From Isoetes taiwanensis (lineage: Eukaryota > Streptophyta > Lycopodiopsida > Isoetales > Isoetaceae): 64,000 nucleotides of DNA. This document shows, in pieces, positions 27,800 through 39,932 of this stretch. The DNA is taken from positions 2,472,971 to 2,536,970 of the forward strand of contig JAJEKV010000014.1 in the NCBI GenBank assembly GCA_021234155.1, written 5' to 3'. The notes beneath the pieces were generated by a model. The model had not been told where the DNA came from. It was given only the letters and a program-made list of their open reading frames with translations, and searched no databases. Position 1 is the first letter of the stretch, and each line of letters opens with the position of its first letter. The translations under genes and the position numbers were made by a program.

Positions 27800-29470
27800 T
27801 GAATCAACTTTACATCGAATTTGCCGGATTAAGATCCGATAGCGCGAAGTAATGGGTACTGGCAAGTACCACCTGATAATAGGTATGGAGTACCTGGACC
27901 TGTTAGGCTATTGATCGTGAAAGTTTCTGGCACTTCCCAACACCCCATCTAAAGATCGCTTGAGATAACAGTAAAGAAGTTGTCTCTATCATGCAAAGCA
28001 TAGTTCTAAACGCTGTCGCACCGAGTGAGTAAAGCAGCACATCCTCGCTTCATATGGAGTCGAAATTCTGGGGCTGAAGCAAAGAAGACAAGATGCTCAA
28101 AGAAAGTCGTCGGTAAACAGCGTTGACCGCCTTTTGGTCTTTAATGATCTCTTTCCGTGATGAGATCAAGCAGCCCTCCTTAGAGTCGAAAATAGATAGC
28201 ACTCAACCGAACGCGCCGAACAAGGTCTATTACAGAATTACCGCAGAAAGTTGTCTTTGTACCGAAGAAGCAGCCAGGAGTCACCGACCGAAGCTTCCAT
28301 TAGACCTAGTGTCTCATCAGTTGAGCTCTTTGTTAATTTTCTTTGTCAAGAAGCAGTTGATGGATCTTGGGATGTGCATAGATTCATGTGATTAAATTAA
28401 GCACACCATTAAGAACAAGGGCGCTCCAAGATCGACGAATTTTGATGACCGCCTTCCAAGGAGCAAAGATCTTCCAAAAATCAATTTAAGGTCGCTATCA
28501 TCGATACCGATAAAGCGAGGAGGATCCACAAGACCGCCTTCTCGACGCCAGATGTGGGCGTTTCAATATGAGCTCACAGTTGATGCCTTCGGGTTTACTC
28601 CAATGTCTCCCCGCAACGCTCATAGGCTCATGAACGGCACCGTGAAAGTTCCCCGACACCTTTGTGATTGTTTTCGATGACATTTCGCAGCGTATCCCTT
28701 GAAGAGCACGGCAACACCTCTCGAAGGGTGCTAGAGAAGTTGAAGAGGCAATCAGCTATACTAAGTTGTCGGCGCCACTTCGCAACGTGGTACAGGTGGA
28801 ATAATCTTTGGTCATGTGATCCTCGGGCGTAATAAGTATCCGACGCGGACCTCGCCAAGATTGAAGCAAAGATCCGCTGGCCTACCAAGAATGCACGAAA
28901 TTGCGCCCGTAAGTTTTCTACCAGCGGTGGCGGTACCACAGAAGCTCCGCGTGAAGAACTTTTTACAAGAGAAAATTCGCTAACGGTGACTGACGAGGGC
29001 GTAGAAGGTGAAAGATCGGGTAGAGACATAACAAGAAAAAGCCCAAAAGGGGTTTGAATTGTTGAAAGAAGCTCCGGACGACGTACTCGCCTTGACCTTG
29101 CCGGAGAAAGATAAAGCTTGTAGCAACAAGATGCAGTAAAGAGCAGCTAAGCTACAAAGTGCTAAGCTTATGCAAGAAGAGCTGCGGTTATTATGATTCC
29201 GTGAAGATGAATCCGATCGCTTACCTCAACGCGACGCATCGTGAATTGCTTCATATCGGCATTAAGAATATGGAGGTACCATCTCTTGGGAAGGAAGTTC
29301 CAATTCGATACCGAATTCATCGAGTTCCTAATATGTATTCACGCAACCACACCCTCAACTGGTAAATCCGAGATGGATGGAGTTCCTCAAGAATATGACT
29401 TCGATATAGCTCCCTGCCGGAAGCTCAATGGTAGCGCATGCGCTTTCAAGCGCAACTTCCTCGACAACTA
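27800..29470 (+). other. Gypsy protease, reverse transcriptase and RNase H region
   Basis: Part of the old gypsy element. Protease-like sequence lies near 27,850-27,910. Reverse-transcriptase hallmarks run from about 28,330 to 28,690, including the fingers motif around MCID, an LQGAK-like segment, and the HKTAF and GLT-AP regions. RNase H and connection motifs continue to about 29,470, including an EEH/RRVLEKL-like stretch and a WMEFLQEYDFDI segment. The region is heavily broken. Confidence 0.75.
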
Positions 29471-29739
29471 GAGTGCATTGGTAATGTAATTTCAGCCTTC
29501 CAAAATTTTGGTGCGAAGATTGAAGAGTCCTGCCAATGATGTGGATTGCAGCGGCGATGCTTCTAAGGAGCTAGAAACGTGGTAAAGCGTTTTGGCACCT
29601 TCTGCTATTGCAGGCATAAAGCAGCGCAACCTCATACCATGGCAACAGTTGTGCGCACTTAATCATCGTGTAAGGAAGTTGATCCTTATGACACGCGCAC
29701 AAATGTTTCAATAGTCAGCTACGCGATCTCATGAAAACA

Positions 29740-30420
29740 TATTTCGGCAAGCAAAGCAGCCTATTATTACGCCAGGAATGAAGGAAGCAAATAGTCGCTA
29801 CATCAAGGAATGTCACTTATGCCGCCAGACGGGCGCGCAGCGTGAAAGTGCCTTCAATTCTGTAAGTGGTTAGAGCATTAGCGTAAAAACAAAACTTAAG
29901 TGGGGAGGTAATCAGTACGGACTTCATCACCAGACTTAAGAATCAAATGGTGAGGCAAGGATGCCTTTGATGGTAGCGGCCTAATAAGCTGCCTTAAGAT
30001 GAAGTACCATTTGCAGTTCTCTTGCAGACCACGATACAACGGTGGATACAACAAAGCTCTTCACCAAAGAGATCTTCAAAGCTTCGCTATGCCAAGGGAG
30101 ATCTCCGGCTGTGGATCCGTTCATGAGTGCCTTTGGCAAGACCTCTTGGCGGCGATTCGCACTAAGCTATCCATGAGACGGGCGCGATCATCCTCGACGG
30201 CTGGCTAGGATGAGCTTTTAATCAACAGGATCTTAAGACATGCTAAGAAACTATGTCCGAATAAGCAAAGTATGTGGGAAGAATTTATTCACTTGGTGGA
30301 GTTTGCATACACCAGCACCGCTGTGACCATCCCAAATGTCGCCATTTATGATCAATTATGGCTATCGTTTAAACTCCGCATTACCCTTGGCACAACCCCT
30401 CGCGGTCAAAAGTAGAAGTT
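29740..30420 (+). other. Gypsy integrase region
   Basis: Part of the old gypsy element. An H2C2-type segment (YIKECHLCRQTG) lies at about 29,800. It is followed by a DFIT motif near 29,920 and the very characteristic WEEFIHLVEFAY block at about 30,270-30,310. No chromodomain is clear downstream. The region is heavily broken. Confidence 0.75.
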
Positions 30421-31915
30421 TCAGCCAGATGTCATTGGCTTCCATATGCCACGGAAGAAGTTCGAGGTTATCATAAGCAAAGAAGAAGTCGTTGCCGAAG
30501 AGCATCGCCAACAAGCATCGAACAAATGAGTTCAAAGTTGAGATGATATGGCTCCAAGATAAAGGTGGAAGCTGCAAAGCTCGATTGCGGCAATTGCAAG
30601 AAGCTTGCTCCAAGGTGGGCTTGGACCCTTCTAATCAAGTAGTAGCAACAACCTACAAAGCAACGCCGCCATCTTAAAGATTCATAAGGTCTTCCATCGA
30701 GTTTGTTGGAAGAAGTGCTACTCCAAATCCGCACGGTAGTCTTGACACTCAACGCTGGTTAAAAATGACTTGCGTTGCTCGGAATAGTTCCGTAAATGAT
30801 TCTTGATAAAGCTTTCAAGAAGACGTGGCGGAGGTTCTTGAGTTCCTCCAATACTTGGTCAAGGGAAACACTTGCCGCTGGAAGACGCTGACGGGTACTT
30901 AAGAAGATTTAGTAAGGCAAAGACTCATGCTTTATGGTGGAGCAATGGGATTCAAGGTCATCTCCTCAAGACATCGGGGCTCTGTGCATGTCGACGGTTA
31001 ATTTTGTATAGATATTCCGCCACAAACCGCTCGGTATGGTCGCATGCTTGTTACCGGCGATGAGACCATCACTGCTGATCTCTAGGCGCGTAAATGTCAA
31101 CGGCATGACCGCTCAATAAAGCAGTGGAAGGTAGATTAAAGTCACTGCCTACCCAAGGAGACACCGGTGAGCAGCAAGAGGTCATTATGAATGCATTGAT
31201 AGGGAAAGCACCTTTAGCCCCATATATGCTTTGGATAGGAGGAATCATCCTTCGACGCCCCACGGTAGCTATATCCCACGCTTGGGCAAACGTTAGAGGT
31301 GTAGGTATGATGCATATAGGCATATAGCTGGCCTCCACGGGCCACTATGGAAGATCTATCCCTCTTCCTATACGGAGATTAGCCATGCATTCACATGTAG
31401 ATAGGGTACGGAACAAGAACCAAAATTTATTAAATAACAAAACTTGACTAACGTGAGTGTCGAATCTTGCAGCCGGAGACGCCCTGAGGGCAAGGAGGTC
31501 TGTTATTTAAGACTTGCAACAATAAGTTTCAGCCGGAATGTGCTGCAAGGAACATACCCTGACACAACTATAGGATATGAAATGCCTGGAATTTTGTCTT
31601 AATTTAATATTAGCAATTTTGTTTAATGATGTTATGAATTGTTAAGTAATCTGTATGATGACGTGATAATATTTTAAAGATACTTACCTTAGGGTAACTC
31701 GTAAATGGCAACTATTATATTGTATGCATCACGCGACGCATCAAGTAGATTAGTAAGATCCTGGGCGCGGGAGATCGGCGCGTCAGCGACATCATTTCGT
31801 TGTGGAGAATGTGACGTTCCAGCACGCGATACCATTTCCAAGACGAGCATCGCATCGCTCGCCACGCCAAGTATCGCCCACCGGAACGACGTGCGGGAAT
31901 TTTGAACGCGGATAA

Positions 31916-33308
31916 TGTAGCAGCCCTTAGGCAATCCTGCTGTATGTTCATAATATTAACGCACATGTGCACATTAATGAGGGCACACCTTCCATGTTGG
32001 CGGTATTTTGCCACTCTAGCCATTAAAGGCAAGTGGGGCCTCTTCCAATTATCCCACATACAAATTTCAGTAATTGAAACCCCAGCCCAAACCCCATGTT
32101 CATTTAGGTAGGAAAACCCTAGTTTGCTAGCTTTTTCGTCCTGGTTTTAGAGCTCGCTTTACGCCCCGTGAGCTCAAACCGCCTCCGTGACGCCTCGAGT
32201 TTAATTGCCTACCGGCCTCAATTGACAAATTTCACAGATGGTTGAACTCCAAAATGGAGGTTTCACTGCGATTCAGATAACACTTAATAGCTTAAACCGC
32301 TCTTCTAGTCATAGAATCGCAGTTTAGACTATTAACTGCTCCATATGTAGCTATCTAGATCTTAGAGTTTGACACTAACTAAAGAACCTAACTCTATGAT
32401 TAGATCTAGTTCTTCGCCTGCGGATGTATTTGATGATGTATTGCGGAACTCTTTGTATTAGCGGGGTAGAGGTCTCTAAAGCTTAAGTTGATGTTTCCTA
32501 GAGTAGTCTCTTCTATACACCGATTCGCTCAGGAAGAGCTACACCGGCAGGAGCATGACTCATGAGGTCTTTATGTTCTCACTTTAACGACCCTCGGTAA
32601 GCTTCATCGATTATTAGGGATTTGAAATGATGGGCTTTACCAACGGTGCGCTGGCAGCCACCGACACCCTGAAGTGGGTGTACAATTCTCCGCTGGGTTC
32701 AAATGGAATACGCGCTATCTCTGTAGTGTCACCCTGAGTTAAAGCGTATCTCCGAGGGGAGTGATCCCACCGCCCCATCTAACCGGAGCGATGAGGTCTG
32801 CAGCCCCTTCGCCATGCATCCCAGCGGCTATAGTCGTTCCTCCTTCAACACTTTTCAGCCTACTCGCAGCGTACGGTGGAGGGGCTGGAGCGGGAGGGAC
32901 AACCCAATGCCATGTTCTTATGCTAGCCAAATCCATTGCCATGAATTCTATTCCGCGAATGAACTCGAGACCCAGTCACGTACCTCCCTTGAGTCTCCAG
33001 CCTTGGGTAGACTCCCTACGTGATGTGGCCGACCTTTGTCTATGCAGAGTATGTGGAGGACCATCCTTCTCGAGATGGTCACATGATGTTGATGTATGTG
33101 CTAACATGTGCTGTTCACGCCTCCTCACAGCCTAGGTAGGCCCCTCGAGGGAGACAGAATGGTTGTCTTCACTCTCCCATCGACCTCGCTATTAAAAGTG
33201 CTGGATAGCGTGGAGGGGTCTCCGACGCCATGGAGCTGGGTGTGGGGAAAGAACTTCCCGCTTGTATACCTGCGGAGCGGTAACTGCATACCAGTAGGGG
33301 ACGCCACG
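31916..33308 (+). repeat. 3' LTR of the gypsy element
   Basis: It begins TGTAGCAGCCC, the usual TG start, and aligns with the 5' LTR to a GGGGACGCCAC end. The two LTRs differ at many sites and by many indels. Confidence 0.8.
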
Positions 33309-36060
33309 TGCCAGCATTGTTTTTATTGCACCGTGAAAGTTGTTCTCCGCTCTGTGCGCCTTTGCAAAAGATCTATTATTTCTTTTGTCAAGCTAAGGAT
33401 TAGCTCTTCCAAGTTGCTAAAGTCCTCTAAGAAGTCCCATAATCTATCATTTCTATTATTATAGATGGAATTACTAATCTCGATTTGGAAAGCATAAACA
33501 AGATTGCAAAATAAGATTGCTCTTAGATGATTATGCTTATCTATGTCTTTGCACACACATCGGCTGATCACACTTGAATGCCACAAAGCAATGCAGCTTA
33601 CATAATTGGACCATGTAATGGGTGGTTATTTGCAAACGTTTCAAAAAATACATGGTTGCATATGAACATTGTTGTCAACAACTTTTACTTGCACGTGACG
33701 GTGCTTGCAAAAAGCAGATTGAAGAAGTTAGCAAAATTCCTGGGCAACAAACGTTTTATAAGTTCTAAGCAATTTAGTTGCAAGGACACTTAATATAACA
33801 AAAATTACTGTTTATGGTGCATGTGCCACCAGATAATTTTGCAAAGGTTGCAAAGGTTAGAATATATGGTGGATTGTCTATGACAGATTGTTTGCTACAT
33901 GGACCCTTTACTACAATTACTTCATTCCTGTATTCAAATACCCCCATGAATAATGATGTGTGGATTATTTTGTGATGTGTTCACTATTTTGTGATGTGTG
34001 AATGCCCATGTGCCATTACGTCGACATTGCACATGGCTCGCGGGTCAAGGGTATCAATCGTTACCGGCCGAAGGGTATCAACTGTTACCGGTTGAAACTG
34101 GTGCGGAGAAAGAAGAAAGAGAAATTGATGGTGCATATAATGCACATGTCTTGCAAGTTGTGGGTTTTGCGGATGCTTTATGTCTATATTGACCTAAGAG
34201 GGTCCTAATGACATTTGGCTTACCATATAGATACAAAGAACTAACCTTTTTATAGATCATATCCTAATCCACACCCTCATTACAATCAAAAGCATTACAA
34301 TTGGGATGTGCCATTTACTTTGGTATTTTACATTGAGCTTCCTGAATAAGAAAAATTGGCAACTTATACAAGACTCACAAGTAAGTTTTTGGGGTGGTGA
34401 ATTCCATAATCACGGTGTTGGATGAAATAACTTTAAAGCAGGTCCATTTTGAAGCGCCCATATACAAATTTATGCTATTACTTTGGCAAAAGTAAAGAAC
34501 ACCGAAAGTGCCATCGCTTATTAGCGATATCTCGGTACAAGCTTTGGACCATTTTCTAAATTTCACCATGAGGTAGATTTAACTGCCCCCACATTCCTTT
34601 ACAGCGTTTTTACTAAAATCCATGCACGCAGTTTAACATTATTTGCATACCGAATTAGACAAGTTCAATAACAAGATAATTAAGCAAAATAAATAATAAT
34701 CATCTTTACAAATATCGACACGGAGCTACGGTTGCACATACGACATTAAAGCGCCGAAAGTAAAAATATAATGGCCAGAACATTAATGCGAACGCCGCAC
34801 ACGCTTACTCAAGATATTCTTACAGCACGCCTAATCGGCATCGAGCTATCTAGGCCTTCCAAACCCACGGGCATATCGGGATTCATTGCGATTGCGGTGG
34901 ACCACGTCGGGCATATATCGGGGTGATCGAAAGCCCTTGTAATTGCTGGTGAGCGCCTGGCGTCTCTTGGTTTGCGTACCGGGGAGAGTTCTTTAAAACA
35001 CGGTTCATGGCGATCTCGGTACGCTCTGCAAAAGCCCGGCAAAGAGCTTATGGGTCACGACCATAGTAGGGAAGAATTGGTTTTAGACCCAGAGGAGATG
35101 AGCTACGATGTACCGAAAAGCCGATGAAGTAAAAAAGGATAAAGAAGAAGTAAATTAGGGCAATCAAAGATAGATGCCTGCATTGACGCCGGAATGCCGG
35201 ATATTGACCCTAAAGATAAAAAGAATGAGGAGAAAAGTATTCTGTGGCTCTGGCTTTCGCTTGTGTGACCAAGGCATCCACCCTGGCATCAACCGGAGCG
35301 AGACTACCACCTGACTGTTAGCCCGCAAATTGATGGTACATTCAGGGGAAGATCTGGCAAAATGCAGCAATGTAACCATATTCTCGCATGGGCAAGCAAC
35401 CCATTCCAACCTAATTTGAATATGCCTTTTGCGCCCACGTTGTGTCGGATGGGCCCCGCATTATACTAACATGTTAGGTTACGCCCGTGATGGATGCTCT
35501 GCTGCAGTCATGAACGGGTTTGGCTATGGCAACGTAAAGCGCTACAAGGGAAACAGGGCTGGCTAACCTACGGGGATGAATCCCAACTCAGGTAAACTTC
35601 GGCTAGGTATCTTCTATGTTTCTCAGATGTGGAAAAGAAAAATTTGAGAGTAGAACTAGTATGAAGATTCCCAGCTGAATTTAGAAACTTACTGGAAACC
35701 ATTTGAAATTCAAGTAGTGATCAATGGTGAAAGCAGTATAAACCGGGTAGAACCTGCTGTGAGCATTGATTCAAGGGAAGAGCAGTTAAGAAGAAAGACG
35801 CCAAAAGCGAAATAAAACGCCATTGAACTTCATATTATCTTGGAGCAGATCTCGCAGATACCAGGTTATAGCGCATATCTATCTTTGCTATTATGTGAAT
35901 AATGGTACCCTTACGGATTCTTAGCCAACCAACACTTAGAACTCTGTACCAAAATGTGATTGCATTTGCTTGGTAAAAACTGAGGTGAATGTAACTTTAG
36001 TGCCAGTTGGCTAAGCATTTGTTTATCGCCTTCATCTTTTATCAGAAAAGAAACATGTGA
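33309..36060. other. Unassigned spacer
   Basis: No gene is recognised. A 25-bp direct duplication (core AAGGGTATCAA..GTTACCGG) lies at about 34,052-34,100. A GC-richer patch at 34,800-35,420 has minus-strand frames of 77 and 81 codons without a known domain. Confidence 0.35.
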
Positions 36061-36065
36061 AATAT

Positions 36066-38131
36066 GTCTGCTTCGGAGCTCGCTAGTTTGCAGTTACAAG
36101 TCTTTAAGCAAAATAAGGTAACAAAAGCTGCAGCACTTAGAGAATAGGCCACAAGTATATATTTATTTAGACTTAAGTGCTAAAATAGATAATGTAGGTA
36201 ATGATAAACACATGCCAATTTGTTCTGCAATCGATTGCATGCAAGGAGGAGCTTAATTTGGAAGGTGCTTCAACCTTTTTATTTTGTCTATTTGCTGACT
36301 AATCTTTGATTCTAAAGCTGACGGCATTGCCTATAATATCAACACAGTTAAGCTTGGTGAAATGCACCAAAATATAAAGTTGGAAGCTGTGGTTTATTGC
36401 CTAGATTAATGTGCAGTTAATTCCATCAACAGGCCTTCTGCGAGGTTATTCAATAGCATGGAGTGCAGGTTAGGTCTTCTTTGTGCTTTGTTTCGTGCCC
36501 ACACCAAAATGTAATCTATTGCATATGCCATTTTCTGAATCAACCGGAAGACCGGAACATTTTGCTGCAGGATGTGAAGAACCGCGGAAGAACCAGTGGC
36601 CTACCGGTCACTGCAACACTGAAGAACTGCCAATGCCGATTGTTTACTTAATTTTGCATTGATCAGGTGCAAACCGCCTTCTGCAAGGTTTACTCATGTT
36701 ACAAATTGATCCTATTGGGGTACAATGGGTTAGTGCATTTAAAGCTAGATTGAAGGCTCACTAACCGTGTTCTAATTTTCTTGAGTCCTTTTGCCTTGCA
36801 TTTATTTTCAAGGAAGATTTTGTTAATGCCAATTGAGTTTCCAATATTTGGACTGTTTAAAGCAACTTGCAGCTGGAACATCCGCCCTATGTTCAACCGC
36901 GCTGGTGCAGCTGGAATGATTGATGCTGGAGGCTAAGGAACCTGGTTATGTTTAGTGTGTTTACATTTCATGACTACGTTATTTCCTTACCATTGACAGG
37001 TAGAGTTATGGACAAGAGGCAGAGGTCAGCAAGACTTTCGTGGTATATCTGGAAATAATGCCATTCTTTGATTATAAGGAACTATAACTCAAAAGTAAAA
37101 ATAACTTTGGTTCTTCACAGATTGTTGCCCTCCTCAATGGATTGGCTTTAAACACAGAGGGGAGTTTCAAAAAATCGCTGCCGCCATGACATATATTTCA
37201 GGTAGAGACGGTTGGCTATATTATGCATTTCTTAGTATTTCAGATTTTATTTTATTTCTACTTCTTTTACTTAGCTGGGATGATCCAGTTGGGCATATCA
37301 ATTCCAACAGGGCCTTCGTTAGACACGCGTTTGGGTGCAGTTCTCTAGTCAACAGAAATTCCTTTGACTGGAAAATGTTTCCCAAATGCAGGAAGCTACA
37401 AGAAAGAATGGAAAGTAATCCGCAGCACATGCTGCTTCTGCTTGCCTGATATACATGGCATCAACCCACCTTACAATTTAGGAAAGTTCGATAAATGTTG
37501 TAATAAAAACTTTGCACTTCAAACAAAGGCATCACTAACTCTCTTAGGATATTATAGCAAGGCCCCTTCCATGTTTTACCTTTAACTGGTGGTCTATAAA
37601 GGTAACAACTCATCCAACACCATTCCGCTTTTAAATCAAATTTTGTGTCGTGAATGCCCCAAGGCCCCTTTCTATTTGCACCAAGACACTTTTGCATTAT
37701 TGAAACGGGCGGTAGATCAAGAGCTTTATCGAACGGAAATGGTCTAAGATAAACTCGAAAGTTAAATATTAAAAACATCAATGCTCTAATGTTTGACCAA
37801 GTCACCACAATGTGCAATTACAGACCTAGGCATACATAGATTAGATTGACAGCAATTACGTTTACTGATAAAACAAAACAGAATGAGCATATTTAAAAGT
37901 ACTTTTTGAACCAATGGAGGGGCTTAGGGCGCTTCCATGAGCAGAAAACCTCCGTGTTTCCCCGAAGGTCCGACCGCTATTCGATGTTCCCAGGCTGAGC
38001 TAAGAGTTTGGGCGGGTCGTGAGGTTAAGGAAACTCATATGGAAAGTAATCCCGATGATTATTTTGACCTCGATTTGACTCGATCCAGTCCCACCATCCA
38101 TGGAAAGCACCTCGCTCAGACATACCTTTAA
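36066..38131 (+). pseudogene. Weak gene-like pieces, family unknown
   Basis: Short protein-like plus-strand segments are separated by T-rich, intron-like DNA. A possible first exon (about 36,066-36,116) reads MSASELASLQLQVFKQNK and runs into a GTAAC donor-like site. Further pieces are at 36,540-36,650 (PEDRNILLQDVKN), 37,115-37,170 (IVALLNGLALNTEG) and 37,380-37,448. The last is a 65-codon frame at 37,937-38,131 with an acidic stretch (NPDDYFDLDL). I cannot identify the gene. The pieces may belong to different things. Confidence that any of this is a real locus is low. Confidence 0.25.
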
Positions 38132-39932
38132 CAATCCTGGCTGCAGAATAGGGTGCATGGTGTTGATTTCTAGATACTCTGCTTAAAACCATGAACATTT
38201 CTCCATTATGTTAATAATGCATACCAATATGGTGAACCACACCACCTTTGCATCTTAATACTTTTGGTTTCAATCTTCCAAACCAATGTCTTAACATTTC
38301 ATTTCAACTCAATCAATGCATACACCTAATGACCTCTAACATTTAAAGGTTTTCATCACAACATTTTAACGCGATCCCTCAACACATTTGAAGTTATAGA
38401 AGTTCTTCTAAATTAAGCTCCAAGAATGTCTGGCACCGGAATGACATAGCCATTGCCTTCTATTATGTCATTATAATTTCATCGCCTCTTAAATGGAGTT
38501 GGGCCACTGTTCTCAAGGCCTAACATCGCTACTGCCACTCTGTATCGCCTTTGTATCCCTTTACATATACAACAACATACAACCCCAACAAGTGTACTAT
38601 CTAGAATCAAACAACACTAATGCACCTCATGATAACCCAAGGTTACTATTTTGTATCCCTTTTGGGTCACCACTTGCATCACAACAACAATATACTGTCA
38701 ATAATCAATCCTACTCAACAACTAAATCTCGTGGCAATGTACTTATTTGCTCAATAAATACACAAAACAAACACATACTAAATAACCCATGCATTCCCCG
38801 CTTATAATGCATGAGTTTTGTGGATAGAGCTTCATGTACAAAACTCTCACAACCCTCGCCAAATATTACAACTTCACCTAATCAAACTCAATCAGCCTTG
38901 AACTAACAAACTTTGCTATTCACTGCCTACTTTTGCTTACATTTGCATCACAAGAACAATATAATTCCTAATAACACACAACAACTAAATCTCCTAGTAG
39001 TAACCCACTTAACTTAGTTGTCCCTGCATTCATTGTTTCCGTTCAATGATGCACCCTTTAGAACCATGAATAACCACTCTCAAAGTTCTTTAAAAATAGA
39101 CAACTAATTGATTATGACTATGAACCATAAAAGCACCTAAAAGTAAACGTTTCTAGACCACTATTTACATTTGTATCCTATTCATGAATCCCTTTCACAT
39201 GGTCTTTTTTCTTGGTTTCTTTATCAAACCCAATCAAGCTTCAATCCCATGGATAATCATTTTATCAATCAGAAATTAAGATTCTAATGCACAAATTCCT
39301 AGTCCCATCATCTAAAATAAAAGTTAAGCAATAATAGTTTGCTAGAATCTAAGGGATTATTCTAGAAAATGTACTGAATATCATAAAATCTAGTGGATCA
39401 TTCTTAAAAGTTTTAGCATGAGGTTTAACTAGTCAACTAGTATAGACGATTTAAACTAAAAATAGAAGTTGTTAAGAATGAATTATTGAAACTCCACAAA
39501 ACAGCAATTCCTTGGACGGACAAATAACATGTTTTGAATCTTCATAAAATCCAATCCGAACTTCTTAAACTCCAAGGGAATCTGTAGAGAACTCACAAAC
39601 AATGGTTCTGTAAGCTAATTCCAGAATCCGCCACAATAATTGAATCTAAGGGAATTTTTAGGAGAATCTAAGTGGAATCTCACAAAATCTAAGAGAATCC
39701 TATGAGAACTTGATGGAATCTCACAAAAATTTAAGACAACATATTCTAGAATGATTTTGACTAGTCAACAAGATGAACTTGCTACCCCTAAACTGTTAGA
39801 AGCTGCTTAAGAACACAACGCTTAAAAAAGTCCCTAAAAAATAGTAATTTGTGGTCGAATCTTAAAATCACAGTACAAAATGTGAGGGAGAATTTTCATA
39901 AACTCTTAAAAAACTGAATTTGCAACCGATTG
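38132..39932. other. AT-rich spacer
   Basis: No gene is seen. Between about 39,530 and 39,740 a degenerate repetition of GAATCT..GGGAATC and AATCTCACAAAAT-like strings occurs, the trace of a decayed short tandem repeat. Confidence 0.4.

Larger units (their letters stand above)
20597..33308 (+). mobile_element. Ty3/gypsy LTR retrotransposon, old and broken
   Basis: Two alignable LTRs of about 1.4 kb (20,597-22,000 and 31,916-33,308) flank about 9.9 kb of internal DNA. A primer-binding site for initiator tRNA-Met follows the left LTR. The internal order is Gag (not confidently located), protease, reverse transcriptase, RNase H, integrase, which is the gypsy order. Heavy divergence between the LTRs and many breaks throughout the coding part indicate a very old, dead copy. 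I see no clear target-site duplication. Confidence 0.85.
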
